Positions 1 to 9,446 of a stretch of DNA of 26,782 nucleotides are shown here, in pieces; the stretch's first letter is position 1, and every line of letters starts with the position of its first letter. The notes below the pieces were generated by a model. The model ran no database searches. It saw nothing but the letters and a program-made list of their open reading frames with translations, and was not told the origin of the DNA. The DNA comes from a virus. A program made the translations under genes and the position numbers. Where the stretch lies: positions 1-26,782 of IMG/VR virus record IMGVR_UViG_3300030430_000366. The stretch is one strand, 5' to 3'.

Positions 1-765
1 GTCAGCGCGTCACACCGATTCGTAGTAGAGGTGGTGAGGGGGGCATCAACCGACATTGCCAAGGTCTACCTCACGGCAAATACCAACAACAAGGCTCACT
101 TCGACCTGTCTAGTATCGTCAAAGACCTCTTGACTACTGACCACCTTCAGAGTGATGGGACTGGCACACTATGGGAGATGCCTACTGTTGTTGACCATAG
201 CTTCACAGGTACGGCAAAGTTCACCGTCAAGATTGGTACGTTCAACGGATCAACTGAGACAACTAACGAAGAAAGCAAGTCTATCTACCTCGTCAATGGC
301 TCTCAGCAAATCCGTGAGGGTCTACACCCCGACTTCTCAACCTACTACCCCACAACAACAAGCGTGAAGTCTTGGCTGACCGAGAGGACAAAGGATAGCA
401 CTAGTATGAGTGTTGCAGGCACGGTAATTGATGGGGCTATACGCTACAAGTTCGCGGACGAAGATGAAGCAGTAGCGGCATGGATACACGATAGCACAGT
501 AATAAGTGGACTTGATACAAGAGTAGGGTATGTCCTCTATGACTCGTCTAACACTATCCTTCAAACTAGCGTAGCGACTATTGCATCGAGTGGAGGCAAT
601 AGCCTTACGTCTACCGCGTATGGTCAAAAGCTGCACTTCACGGGGTTAGCACCAGCGTCGCTCAAGTTCACGTCAACGGCATTGCCTGCAAACAACCCGA
701 CTTGGGCATACTACCTCTTGTACCTCGATTCGGGGGGGTTCACACAAAGAAGAAGTCACATCTTT
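1..765. repeat. Left copy of the divergent terminal redundancy
   Basis: This stretch matches 26018-26782 base for base at a fixed offset of 26017 with no insertions or deletions. By hand count about 52 of 765 positions differ. The first 77 bases and the last 45 are identical; differences cluster around 181-290 and 481-705. It looks like the overlap of a circular genome assembled from two strains, not a classic exact terminal repeat. Confidence 0.9.
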
Positions 766-1236
766 AGGGTAGACAAGGATTGTGGCATCTACAAGAACCA
801 AAGGGTACAAATTGCATACGCTAACCGCTTAGGAGGGTGGGACTACTTGACCTTTGATGGCAACACGTCCAAGAAGGTCACGACGCAAAACAAGCCATAC
901 TACAAGGCTCTCGGTGACTACGACGCGGCTGCCTACACCTTCGACCCTTCAGACAGGACAAGCGTACCATATCAGATAACGTCTGAGAACAAGTACACCT
1001 TACGCGCTCAGAACTTTGGGGTAGAAGAGAACTTCATGCTTGAGGGTCTGATGATGAGTGACAATGTCTACATGAGGTATGGTGACTCGACCTCTATTGT
1101 CGGAGGCATGACGGATCGTGACAAGTGGCTTCCCGTCCTTGTCGACACGAATAGCCTTGTCATCAGGGACAAGGTTGAAAGCCGAATCTTTGACGTGAGC
1201 CTTGATGTCACACTAGCCCAAGAGACGCGATGCTAA
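1..1236 (+). CDS. Putative tail/baseplate structural protein, 5' end missing at the window edge
   Basis: The frame is open from base 1 to a TGA at 1236 (411 codons). It continues without a break from the gene that starts at 25928, since both copies of the repeat are in the same frame; the intact protein would be 441 residues. The sequence is rich in Thr, Ser, Val and Tyr with few charged runs, as expected for a beta-rich virion protein. I recognise no catalytic motif. It sits between a gp10-like protein and the large tail hub-like gene, and overlaps the latter by 7 bases, so a role in the tail tip or baseplate is inferred from position. A GTG at 31 is internal and not the true start. Confidence 0.8.
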   Translation, partial: VSASHRFVVEVVRGASTDIAKVYLTANTNNKAHFDLSSIVKDLLTTDHLQSDGTGTLWEMPTVVDHSFTGTAKFTVKIGTFNGSTETTNEESKSIYLVNGSQQIREGLHPDFSTYYPTTTSVKSWLTERTKDSTSMSVAGTVIDGAIRYKFADEDEAVAAWIHDSTVISGLDTRVGYVLYDSSNTILQTSVATIASSGGNSLTSTAYGQKLHFTGLAPASLKFTSTALPANNPTWAYYLLYLDSGGFTQRRSHIFRVDKDCGIYKNQRVQIAYANRLGGWDYLTFDGNTSKKVTTQNKPYYKALGDYDAAAYTFDPSDRTSVPYQITSENKYTLRAQNFGVEENFMLEGLMMSDNVYMRYGDSTSIVGGMTDRDKWLPVLVDTNSLVIRDKVESRIFDVSLDVTLAQETRC

Positions 1237-3494
1237 GACTACGACTATGGAACTTTGCTGAGTCAGAACAATATGACTTAGACCTCTATGAGAACGCCCC
1301 CATCAACCTGAACTATCGCTTCACCGATGTCAGCCAGGTCAATAAGTCAAAGGGCAGCTTCTCTCAGACCTTCCGCGTGCCAGCTACCAAGAAGAACTTG
1401 GACTTCTTTGGTGCGGTCATCAACCCCGATGTGAGAGAGTCATCAGGTCTTATCAATGCGAACTGGAACATCAAGCGCAAGGTTCGAGCTGAACTATCCT
1501 ACAAGACCATTCCCATCATGAATGGTAGTGTACAACTCAAGAGGGTGGTGCGTCAGAAAAAGCAATTCTTTGACTTGGAACTTGTCTTCTTTGGTGAGAG
1601 CGTAGACATCGCTCAGAGCATCGGACAAAAGAAGTTGAGTGACCTCAATCTTAACTCTATCAACCATAGCGTAACTGCCGTGAATATCATTCAAAGTTGG
1701 TTTGAGACGGGCAGCTTTCCTTTGAATGGAGATGTCAAATATGGCCTGATGGACAAAGGCTCTAACTGGTCGGGAGATGTATGGAATGCTACTGACCCCT
1801 TGCTACAAGCCGAGTTTACTCCCTACCTCAGAGCGTACTACATACTCAACAAAATCTTCACCGAGGCAGGCTTCAGCATCTCAAGCACCTTCTTGAATAC
1901 CGATGCTTTCCAAGACATCTATATGCCGTTGTTTTCGGGCGGGCCTGACCTTCTCAAGAGCAATGACTTTGGCGACAATACGGCCAAAGCTGGACTAGTC
2001 TCACAACAAACAACTACGACGATGTTTGCTGAAACGGTTGAACTAGTAGATACGGTGGATGGAGGACACGACCCAAGTTCACGCTTCAACAATTCGACCC
2101 ACAAGTACACCGCACCAGCAAATCAATTTGTAGTGATTACAGGATTTGTTATAGTCTCAAACGGTGTAGTACGGGTTGTCCACACCATAGGGAGTACTCA
2201 AACCACTTTGCTCACGCTTGATGGAATCTCAGGCTTCCCCTCTCCCAACAACCCTATTGAGCAGATCTATATGCCAGCAGGATCGACCTTGCATATGGAG
2301 GTTGTTGACACTACGGGTAGTGGGGCCACCGTGGCGGGAGGCAACCAAGCCTTTGGCGGGGGAACGCATCTATCAATCGAATTTGCATCAGACCCTATAA
2401 GCGGGTTCACGATGGACACGGCTCTCAATATGCCTGACTTCAAGCAGATTGATTTTGTCAGCTCACTCCAAAAAATGTTCAACCTCGTCTTCATCCCCGA
2501 CGCTCTTGATCCGACCAAGATTACGATAGAGCCATTTCAAGACTTTATAGCGTCAGGGACTAAGAAGGATTGGACGAACAAGATTGACTTCACGAGTGAC
2601 ATCGTCATTGAGCCTACTACCGACATCCAATCTTCAAAGTACAAGTTCACCCATGCCGAGGGTCAGGACTTCTTAAATGATGCGATACAACAAGGTGCGG
2701 GTAGGGTGTATGGTCAAATGGAGATACTCGACTTGGAGAACGATTTTAGCAGAGGAGACTACGAGAGTAGAACAGGGTTTGCGCCACACACGATGAGTCT
2801 ATTGCCTGACAATAGCTTCATCTTGCACCGATGTATCCAAGCCAATGGAGCAGGTGTGTCAAAGCCTAAGCCACGGCTTGCGTATTGGAATGGTGTGAGC
2901 AGTCAGTACCCTGACATTGTATTGCGGCTTGACGACGGCTCTAATGGCGCTCCACAACCCTTCTTCCCTGTTTTCAGTAATTACTCAGCAACCGCAGCCT
3001 CGGAGGTTTTGCCTACCGTCTCTAGCCTTGACCTCAACTTTGGGTATGAGTTTCCTATAATCCCCAATATCGCGCACCCGTTCAACACCCTCTACCAAAC
3101 CTATTGGGCTGGGCTGGTCAATGAGTTGTACTCATCAGACGCAAGGATGCTGACTTGCAAGATGCTCTTGACTACCCAGGACATCCAAGACTTTCAATTC
3201 AATGACCAAATCTATATTGAGGGGACTTACTACCGAGTGCTTGAGATAACAGGCTTTGACGCTACTCAGGTTGCCCCATGTAGTGTGAAGCTGATCAAAG
3301 TCCTTAGTGACATCGCGGATTGCGATGACATACCGACTGGTGTTAGTGCCCAAGGCTTCATCACCTTCAACAACTCAACTACGGACTTTGGCTCGGAAGA
3401 GTGTTGCGTGAAGTATGGGTACATCTACTTTCCTGATAGAGCTGGAGGCAACCCCCGTTGTCTTACCGCTGGCACTTTCCCGTCCCCCGTCTAG
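1230..3494 (+). CDS. Large tail hub/baseplate-like protein
   Basis: A 754-residue protein starting at an ATG that overlaps the previous gene by 7 bases. The N-terminus (about residues 15-60) has the pattern 'DLYENAPINLNYRF ... KGSFSQTFRVPATKKN', which I recall from a family of large tail-associated proteins in Bacteroidota phages. The rest is beta-rich with Gly/Ser/Thr loops. The C-terminal ~30 residues carry a paired Cys (EECC) and look like a separate small module. Together with the upstream 441-residue protein it probably forms the distal tail or host-contact structure. No enzymatic motif is visible. The structural role is well supported by context; the exact part is inferred. Confidence 0.75.
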   Translation: MLRLRLWNFAESEQYDLDLYENAPINLNYRFTDVSQVNKSKGSFSQTFRVPATKKNLDFFGAVINPDVRESSGLINANWNIKRKVRAELSYKTIPIMNGSVQLKRVVRQKKQFFDLELVFFGESVDIAQSIGQKKLSDLNLNSINHSVTAVNIIQSWFETGSFPLNGDVKYGLMDKGSNWSGDVWNATDPLLQAEFTPYLRAYYILNKIFTEAGFSISSTFLNTDAFQDIYMPLFSGGPDLLKSNDFGDNTAKAGLVSQQTTTTMFAETVELVDTVDGGHDPSSRFNNSTHKYTAPANQFVVITGFVIVSNGVVRVVHTIGSTQTTLLTLDGISGFPSPNNPIEQIYMPAGSTLHMEVVDTTGSGATVAGGNQAFGGGTHLSIEFASDPISGFTMDTALNMPDFKQIDFVSSLQKMFNLVFIPDALDPTKITIEPFQDFIASGTKKDWTNKIDFTSDIVIEPTTDIQSSKYKFTHAEGQDFLNDAIQQGAGRVYGQMEILDLENDFSRGDYESRTGFAPHTMSLLPDNSFILHRCIQANGAGVSKPKPRLAYWNGVSSQYPDIVLRLDDGSNGAPQPFFPVFSNYSATAASEVLPTVSSLDLNFGYEFPIIPNIAHPFNTLYQTYWAGLVNELYSSDARMLTCKMLLTTQDIQDFQFNDQIYIEGTYYRVLEITGFDATQVAPCSVKLIKVLSDIADCDDIPTGVSAQGFITFNNSTTDFGSEECCVKYGYIYFPDRAGGNPRCLTAGTFPSPV

Positions 3495-3522
3495 TAAGAA
3501 ATATGAAGGAGAGAAGTTATAT
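3494..3522 (+). promoter_or_regulatory. Candidate phage promoter: GTAAGA-N17-TTATAT
   Basis: In the short gap after the hub-like gene, GTAAGA (3494-3499) is followed 17 bases later by TTATAT (3517-3522). The same arrangement occurs at 7211, 22625 and 19003. Here the second box ends one base before the ATG at 3524, so a transcript starting a normal distance downstream would miss that start codon and mainly serve the tape measure gene. That is a weakness of the promoter reading at this site. Confidence 0.35.
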
Positions 3523-3523
3523 C

Positions 3524-3679
3524 ATGGAAGCGATTGACCTCCTGGTCAATGACGCAGAACCGATGAAGAAACCCTACCAAGTACCACGATGGGTAGACTA
3601 TCTAGCTACCAGCATCTATCTCCTTGCCTATGGCTTGGGGGTGGTGTGGATCGTGTGTGCCGTAATTGAATTGCTCTGA
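3524..3679 (+). CDS. Small single-pass membrane protein
   Basis: A 51-residue protein. I chose the ATG at 3524 because it follows a purine-rich AGGAGAGAAG tract; ATG 3503 is an alternative adding 7 residues. Residues ~1-28 are charged and polar; ~29-50 form one hydrophobic helix (YLLAYGLGVVWIVCAVIELL). Its stop overlaps the tape measure start as TGATG, so the two are likely translationally coupled. Function is unknown; its place between hub and tape measure suggests a tail-assembly or membrane-entry accessory, which is inference. Confidence 0.6.
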   Translation: MEAIDLLVNDAEPMKKPYQVPRWVDYLATSIYLLAYGLGVVWIVCAVIELL

Positions 3680-5658
3680 TGGCTGACGCTAAAAAGGTGA
3701 TGACCCTTGAGGTCGATATGGATACTGGTGAAATCACCAAGCAGCTCAATGAGGTAAAAGAACGACTTGAAGACGTTGGTGACTCGGCTGGTGATGTAGG
3801 CAAGAAGGGGGGCAAGGGGTTTGCAGGCTTGGGCAAAGCGGCCAAAATGGGTGCAACAGGCTTCAAGCTATTGGGCAAGGCTATCATTGCCACAGGCATT
3901 GGGGCTATTGTAGCTATTGTCGGGGGGCTTGTTGCCAAGCTACTCGAACTGAAGCCAGTCACCGACGCAATAGAGAAGGGAATGGCTATCCTTGGGGCAA
4001 CCTTCAAGGTGCTTGCTGACCTTGTCATGCCCTTGGGTCAAACCCTGATTGATGCCTTCAACAATCCAAAGGAGGCCGTTGAAAGCCTTAGAGAGAAGTT
4101 CGTTGCCTTGGGTGACTATATGAAGACGCTTCTTGACGCTTCTATCAACCCCGTCAGACGAGGTCTCCTTAACATCAAGAGGGCTGCCTTTGAAGCGGCC
4201 ATCGGCACCAAGGAGTTTTTTGGTGGCGACGCTTCAGAGATGAAGCAAGCCGTTAGAGAGATTGATAACCAACTTGCCGACCTTGTAGTCAAGCAAGAGG
4301 AGAACAAGGAGAAACTTAAAGAACCATTTGTAGAGCTTGCCACCTACATCAAAGAAGAGGTCATCCCAGCCGTCGTCGAAAATGCCACGGCAGCCGTCGA
4401 CTTGGCTGACAAGCAGATTAAGCTACGAGATGCCCAACGTGCATTGAACCTTGAGCAAGCTACCTCACGGGCTGAGATAGCAGAACTAAAGCGGCAGTCT
4501 GATGACTTGACGCTCTCTATCGAGGAGCGTGTAGCAGCCGCACAAGAAGCAGCCGCAAAAGAGGAGGCATTGAGGGCAAAGAGAGAGGGTCTCATCAATA
4601 GGGAGATAGCCTTGCTGAGAGAAGAACAAGCCATTCAGGGCGAGACCGAGGAGAGGACTCAGCGGATCAATGAGCTTCGGATTGAACAACAAGCCATCAT
4701 TGAGGAGGGTCTAGGTATCCAAACTGAGATGATGACCAAGGTGCAGGGTCTAGAGCAAGAGTTGGAAGATGCGCGTATCGCATTTGCTGACGCTCAGGAA
4801 GCCCGTGAACGTGGCTTGAATCAACTCAAGGCTACGTTGCTCAAAGATGAAGAGTCCATACGAAAGGCAGCACAAGAGCAAGAGTTGGCCGACTTAGCCC
4901 TACACTATGAGGAGCAACTACGTCAAGCGGAGAAGTATGGCTTTGATACGAAGGAACTACTAGAGACCCAACAAGCCGAGCTTGACGCGATGGAGGAGGC
5001 TCATCGCTTGGCTGACCTTGAGGCCGATATGGAGCAGAGGGAGAAAAAGCTACAAATGGCTATGGAGGGTCTGAGCGCATTGCAAGCGTTGAACGAAGCC
5101 TTCAGTTCACAAACCATTGCAGAGCAAGAGGCAGAGGCCGCGTTGCGGACTCAGATTGATGAGACCGAGAACGTGGCTGAGAAGAACCGTCTTATCAAGA
5201 AGTTCAACGAACAACAAGCACTTGAGACCAAGGCACAAAAGAGAGCGTTCAATAGGGGTAAGGCTTTGCAAATTGCACAAGCCCTCATCTCTACCTACCT
5301 CGGTGCTACCAAAGCATTCACCTCCCAACTGATTCCAGGAGACCCAACGAGTCCTATCAGGGCGGGTATCGCGGCTGGTATTGCGGTGACAAGTGGACTC
5401 GCTCAAGTGGCGGCTATCAAGAAGCAAAGATTTGAAGCACCAGCCCCTATGCCTTTTGTCGAGCCAGCGAGCGTAGCTGACTCAGGTGGTGGGGGTGGTG
5501 GTGGAGGTGCTGGTACGGGGGCAGCCCCTACCCTTGACCTATCCTTTTTGGGAGATGGGGCAAGCACCAACCTTCAAGCCTTCGTTCTAAGCAACGAAGT
5601 CACCAACTCCCAACAACAAGACCAACTCATTTCAGACCAAGCAAGCCTTCCAGGATGA
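3679..5658 (+). CDS. Tail tape measure protein
   Basis: A 659-residue protein with the classic tape measure layout. A charged N-terminus of ~45 residues is followed by a Gly/Lys/Ala region and a long hydrophobic stretch (about residues 60-92, GAIVAIVGGLVAKLLEL). Next comes a long Ala/Glu/Gln/Lys/Arg-rich coiled coil (about 190-530), a second hydrophobic patch and a poly-Gly run near residue 610. Tape measures set siphovirus tail length at roughly 0.15 nm per residue, so this would give a tail of about 100 nm. It overlaps the protease gene by an ATGA. It lies upstream of the capsid genes and far from the chaperone-like gene at 23184, an unusual order. Confidence 0.88.
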   Translation: MADAKKVMTLEVDMDTGEITKQLNEVKERLEDVGDSAGDVGKKGGKGFAGLGKAAKMGATGFKLLGKAIIATGIGAIVAIVGGLVAKLLELKPVTDAIEKGMAILGATFKVLADLVMPLGQTLIDAFNNPKEAVESLREKFVALGDYMKTLLDASINPVRRGLLNIKRAAFEAAIGTKEFFGGDASEMKQAVREIDNQLADLVVKQEENKEKLKEPFVELATYIKEEVIPAVVENATAAVDLADKQIKLRDAQRALNLEQATSRAEIAELKRQSDDLTLSIEERVAAAQEAAAKEEALRAKREGLINREIALLREEQAIQGETEERTQRINELRIEQQAIIEEGLGIQTEMMTKVQGLEQELEDARIAFADAQEARERGLNQLKATLLKDEESIRKAAQEQELADLALHYEEQLRQAEKYGFDTKELLETQQAELDAMEEAHRLADLEADMEQREKKLQMAMEGLSALQALNEAFSSQTIAEQEAEAALRTQIDETENVAEKNRLIKKFNEQQALETKAQKRAFNRGKALQIAQALISTYLGATKAFTSQLIPGDPTSPIRAGIAAGIAVTSGLAQVAAIKKQRFEAPAPMPFVEPASVADSGGGGGGGGAGTGAAPTLDLSFLGDGASTNLQAFVLSNEVTNSQQQDQLISDQASLPG

Positions 5659-7205
5659 AGATATTAGAACTAGTGATAGATGATGATGCCGAGTTGTTTG
5701 GCATCGACGCGATTAGCCTCGTAGAGTTTCCCGCTATTGAGTCAGACTTTGTAGCCCTGAAGCGTCATGCTCAGATGACCCACTTTGCCAAGGTGGATGG
5801 TGACAAGCGTATCGTCATGGGGGCGGCTCTGATTCCTGACAAGCCTATCTACCGAAAGGACAACGAAGGGGAAGAGTACTACGTCTACTTCAGCAAGTCG
5901 ACCGTGCGTAAAGCAATGGAGTTGTTCTTGTCCTATGGCAACCAAACGAACATGACCCTTGAACATGAGCATACGATCCGTGGGCTGAGTGTTGTAGAGT
6001 CGTGGCTTGTCGAAGATGACGAGATGGACAAGAGCCGAAAGTATGGCCTTGACGCTCCGGTAGGAACATGGATGGTGTCTATCAAAGTAGAGAACGAGGC
6101 TATATGGAACGAGTACATCAAGTCGGGCAAGGTCAAGGGCTTCTCTATTGAGGGCTTCTTCGTAGACCGCATGGAGGTAGAGAAGCGTGAGAAGATGGCT
6201 CGGTATGGTGTCAAGAAAGACAAGCGAAAGAAGTCAGGGTACAACGTCTTTGAATCGTACACCGACTACCCCGATGCAGTCAAGAACAATGCAAAGAGAG
6301 TGATGGAGTATGTAGAGAAGAATGGGTGGGGGTCTTGTGGCACGGCAGTCGGGAAGCAAAGGACTAGCCAACTAGCCAAGGGAGACCCCGTGAGCGTGGA
6401 TGTCATCAAGAGAATGAAGTCATATCTAGAGCGTCATGCTGGAGACCTAGAGAAGTCCAAGTCATACGATGACGGGTGTGGCAAGTTGATGTATGACGCT
6501 TGGGGTGGCAAGGCTGGTCTCAGGTGGGCAACGTCCAAGCTCAAAGAGTTAGAGTTGTTGTCAGCCCTTGAGGTTGAACTAGGACTACACGCCCTTGAAC
6601 AAATGCTACAAACCTACTTAGAGAGCCGAGTAGTCAACGAGCATCAAGCCATCATCAATGACCGACTAGCCTACTCTACGGAAGAGGCAGCTCTCAAGGC
6701 TGCCAAGGACATCGGGTGTGACGGATTCCATACCCACGACTTCCAAGGCAAGACTTGGTATATGCCATGCAAGGAGCATAACCTAGCTGAGGTAGGGCCA
6801 CGGGGTGGGGTGCGACCAAGCAAGAAAGCCCCTAAGTCTGACACGCCCAACAAGAACCCCAAGGGCAAGGGGACGGCTAAGGGTGATGCAAGTGACACTC
6901 GATCCGCTAAGGTGAGCAAGAAGGATGAAGCCACCTTGAAACAAAAGAGTGATGACTTCAACGAACGCTACAAGGAGAAGCTAGGATACGGGGTCAATGT
7001 TGGGATGCTCAAGGCAGTCTTCCAACGTGGGCTAGGGGCATTCAATGTCAGCCACTCACCCAAGATCAAGAGCGCAAGTGCTTGGGCTTTTGCCCGTGTC
7101 AATGCCTTCTTGTACCTCGTCAAGAACGGCAGACCTCAAAACAAGAAGTACACGGGAGACAATGACCTACTTCCCAAGAAGCACCCCAAGTCGCAAAAGG
7201 CTTGA
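5655..7205 (+). CDS. XkdF-like prohead protease polyprotein
   Basis: A 516-residue multidomain protein. Residues ~1-175 resemble the XkdF-type serine protease family of phage heads (GIDAISLVEFPAIESDF at the start, later MTLEHEH and GFSIEGFF), expected to cleave scaffold and capsid during prohead maturation. Residues ~197-300 form a second conserved module with paired Cys (GSCGTAVG ... DDGCGKLMYDAWGGK). After a Cys/His segment (CDGFHTHDFQGKTWYMPC) and a Lys/Pro/Gly linker comes a C-terminal domain (~420-512) ending in KNKKYTGDNDLLP-like sequence, which I recall from a family of unknown function in phages and large viruses. It is immediately upstream of scaffold and capsid. The protease assignment is from family memory; the catalytic residues are not pinned. 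Confidence 0.75.
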   Translation: MKILELVIDDDAELFGIDAISLVEFPAIESDFVALKRHAQMTHFAKVDGDKRIVMGAALIPDKPIYRKDNEGEEYYVYFSKSTVRKAMELFLSYGNQTNMTLEHEHTIRGLSVVESWLVEDDEMDKSRKYGLDAPVGTWMVSIKVENEAIWNEYIKSGKVKGFSIEGFFVDRMEVEKREKMARYGVKKDKRKKSGYNVFESYTDYPDAVKNNAKRVMEYVEKNGWGSCGTAVGKQRTSQLAKGDPVSVDVIKRMKSYLERHAGDLEKSKSYDDGCGKLMYDAWGGKAGLRWATSKLKELELLSALEVELGLHALEQMLQTYLESRVVNEHQAIINDRLAYSTEEAALKAAKDIGCDGFHTHDFQGKTWYMPCKEHNLAEVGPRGGVRPSKKAPKSDTPNKNPKGKGTAKGDASDTRSAKVSKKDEATLKQKSDDFNERYKEKLGYGVNVGMLKAVFQRGLGAFNVSHSPKIKSASAWAFARVNAFLYLVKNGRPQNKKYTGDNDLLPKKHPKSQKA

Positions 7206-7210
7206 TTGAA

Positions 7211-7241
7211 TGTAAGAATACAACCCCTTAAATCGTTATAC
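7211..7241 (+). promoter_or_regulatory. Candidate phage promoter: TGTAAGA-N18-TTATAC
   Basis: In the 40-base gap before the scaffold gene, TGTAAGA (7211-7217) is followed 18 bases later by TTATAC (7236-7241). An almost identical pair lies upstream of 22673 (17-base spacer). The downstream genes, scaffold and capsid, need high expression. The ATG at 7246 is only 4 bases past the second box, so the scaffold mRNA would be leaderless or nearly so. Confidence 0.45.
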
Positions 7242-7245
7242 TATC

Positions 7246-7902
7246 ATGAATCTCAAAGACCGCATTCAAGACATCTTTGAACAATACTCAGTCCACCTCG
7301 ACAAGCACGAGGAAGAAGAAAAAAAGATGGACGAGCACAAAGATGATAAGACCGAAATGGCAAAGAAGACTCTTGCCAACGGCACGGAAATCTATACCGA
7401 CGCTGACGCTTTTGCCGTTGGTGTTGATGTATTCATCGTCAATGAGGAGGGTGAGCGTATGCCACTTCCTGACGGAGAATACGAGTACGCTGAAGGAGGC
7501 AAGACCGTTGTTGCTGACGGGAAGATTGCCGAAATGGTAGAGGCTGAAGAACACGAAGACGAAGAGAAGAAGATGGGTGACCATGAGGAGGAAGACAAGA
7601 CCGCTATGGAGGAAGACAAGAAAGAAGAAGAGACGTTCAACGTGACCGAGGAGGAGTTGACCGCAATTATTGACAAGGCAGTTGACAAGGCAGTAGAGGC
7701 AGCGAAGAAGGCTTTTACTGAAGAGGTCAAAGACACCAAGGAAGAACTTTCAACTATGAGAGATATGCTCTCTAGCCAACGTGCTGAGGGTGGCCTTCGT
7801 CAGAGCAAGGCCAATGCAAAGCGCATGACGTTCTCTGACATCAAGAGCCTCGACGCTAAGGATCGCGTCAACGCTATTTACGAAATCTATTCAAATCAAT
7901 AA
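7246..7902 (+). CDS. Capsid scaffolding protein
   Basis: A 218-residue, strongly acidic protein. Residues ~20-40 and ~95-130 are Glu/Lys/Asp-rich helices, and ~140-180 is a likely coiled coil. A central module (~42-95) with TLANGTEIYTDADAF and PLPDGEYEYAEGGKTV matches, from memory, the small beta domain found in scaffold proteins of Bacteroidota phages. It is directly upstream of the major capsid gene (6-base gap) and downstream of the protease, the standard place for a scaffold. The high charge and coiled coil fit a chaperone removed by the protease. It is read by a candidate promoter at 7211-7241. Confidence 0.8.
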   Translation: MNLKDRIQDIFEQYSVHLDKHEEEEKKMDEHKDDKTEMAKKTLANGTEIYTDADAFAVGVDVFIVNEEGERMPLPDGEYEYAEGGKTVVADGKIAEMVEAEEHEDEEKKMGDHEEEDKTAMEEDKKEEETFNVTEEELTAIIDKAVDKAVEAAKKAFTEEVKDTKEELSTMRDMLSSQRAEGGLRQSKANAKRMTFSDIKSLDAKDRVNAIYEIYSNQ

Positions 7903-7908
7903 GAGACA

Positions 7909-8892
7909 ATGGCTAAATCATTGGACATCAACTCTAGTTCGTATGCAGGCGAATTGGCGTTGCCATACATTGCCCCCGCGATTCTTAGTGCTGACACTAT
8001 CGCTAGTGGGTATATCACCGTTCACGAGAACGTAAAATTCAAGGCAGTACTCAAGAAGTTGAGCAATGCGGCTGAAATCATCGACGCTTACGGGTGCGAC
8101 TTCTCAGCCAACGCAAATGACCTCGACCTTGACGAAGTGGTGTTGACACCAACCGAGTTGAAGGTCAATCAGGAACTTTGTAAGGGTGACTTCCGTTCTG
8201 ACTGGGAGGCTCTCCAAACTGGACGCTCTTTGATGGGCGACCGCTTGCCTCCAAACTTTGAGACCTTCTTGCTCCAGTTCTTGGCTGGCAAAGTCTCAGA
8301 AGGTGTGGAGCGCGCTATTTGGCAGGGTAACTTCAACGCTACTACGGGTGCAGCTACGGGCGGTATTGCCCCTCACTTTGACGGCATCTTCCACAACATC
8401 GTAGACAACAACGGAAGCCTTGCAGCTACCCCAACCAACTTGACTGGGGGATTGTCTTCAGGGAACATCCTTGACAAGGTTGATGAGGTTGTAGGCAACG
8501 GATCAAGCGCGGTATTGAACAATTCTGACGCGAAAATCTTTATGAGCCGTAAGTCATTGTACCTCTTTCAACGTGCGTTGGGTGGTGTTACTACTGACCT
8601 TGCAGCCGCAAGCGCACCAAATCAAGGGGCTATCTTGACTGGGGCAGTCCCAACTACCTACATGGGTTATCAGATTATTGCTCCAGCAGGCATGCCGAAT
8701 GACGCTCTCATCTTCACTACGATTGAGAACCTCCACTTCGGTTGCAACCTCGCTACTGACCAAATTGAGGCAACGCTTGTTGACATGACTTTGACTGACG
8801 CTTCAGACAACGTCCGTGTTGCAATGCGCTTCAGCGGTGGTACGCAAGTAGGCAACTACGGTGACGTGTCAACGGGATACATCTACTCTTAA
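7909..8892 (+). CDS. Major capsid protein (HK97-fold type)
   Basis: A 327-residue protein with the composition and length of HK97-fold capsid proteins. It has an acidic-helix region near residues 70-120 (FSANANDLDLDEVVLTPTEL, then KGDFRSDWEALQTG), a Gly/Thr-rich E-loop-like part, a P-domain helix (EGVERAIWQGNF) and a late GYQIIAPAGMP segment typical of the A-domain. It lies between scaffold and tail tube genes with 6- and 10-base gaps, consistent with strong co-expression. No signal peptide or enzyme motif. The fold is inferred from context and pattern, not from alignment. Confidence 0.87.
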   Translation: MAKSLDINSSSYAGELALPYIAPAILSADTIASGYITVHENVKFKAVLKKLSNAAEIIDAYGCDFSANANDLDLDEVVLTPTELKVNQELCKGDFRSDWEALQTGRSLMGDRLPPNFETFLLQFLAGKVSEGVERAIWQGNFNATTGAATGGIAPHFDGIFHNIVDNNGSLAATPTNLTGGLSSGNILDKVDEVVGNGSSAVLNNSDAKIFMSRKSLYLFQRALGGVTTDLAAASAPNQGAILTGAVPTTYMGYQIIAPAGMPNDALIFTTIENLHFGCNLATDQIEATLVDMTLTDASDNVRVAMRFSGGTQVGNYGDVSTGYIYS

Positions 8893-8902
8893 TCCCTGAC
8901 GC

Positions 8903-9427
8903 ATGGCTTGTAGTATTACTATCACAGGACGCGCACTTCAATGTAAAGATGCGCTTGGAGGAATCAGAGAGGTTTACATTGCGCCCTACGCTGGCACAGG
9001 TGGCTTTGCCGCCCCCTCATCGGGTGCGATTAGCGATAGCGCAGCGGCTCTCCAAGTCTTCCAATTTGAGATGCAAGCCGGATCATCTTCGTTCACTCAG
9101 ACGGTGAATGCTTCTACTGAGAATGGAAGTGTACACTACCAACAGGTGTTGAGTCTGAGCTTCAACAAGATGGCAGCGGCTGACGTTGCTGAGATTGCAG
9201 ACCTGAACAAGGCACGTCTCACAGTTATCGTTCGTGACAAGAACGATGTGTACTGGGTGATGGGTCACGTCAATGGGTGTGAGGTTACTGGTGGCACGTT
9301 CGTTAGCGGACAAGCCGTGGGTGACTTGAATGGTGCAACCGTCGAAATCACCGCAATGGAGTTGACGGCAGCCCCTCAGTTGACTACCACTTCAGGTGGT
9401 AACATCACCTTTACGGCAGCATCGTAA
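8903..9427 (+). CDS. Putative major tail tube protein
   Basis: A 174-residue protein beginning MACSITITGRALQCKDALGGIREVYI, a start I recall from tail-tube-like proteins next to the capsid gene in Bacteroidota phages. It alternates polar and hydrophobic residues throughout (beta sandwich), with few helices and a Thr/Ser-rich C-terminus. It is the last gene of the head block and is followed by a strong hairpin terminator, so it is probably made in amounts similar to the capsid protein. A head decoration protein is the main alternative. Confidence 0.65.
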   Translation: MACSITITGRALQCKDALGGIREVYIAPYAGTGGFAAPSSGAISDSAAALQVFQFEMQAGSSSFTQTVNASTENGSVHYQQVLSLSFNKMAAADVAEIADLNKARLTVIVRDKNDVYWVMGHVNGCEVTGGTFVSGQAVGDLNGATVEITAMELTAAPQLTTTSGGNITFTAAS

Positions 9428-9446
9428 GAGAGTTTTGGTTTAACTG

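Noticed and set aside
3606-4028. A 140-residue minus-strand frame opposite the tape measure gene
   Set aside because: It is Ser/Pro/Leu-rich antisense of a well-supported gene, with no start signal and no coupling to other genes.
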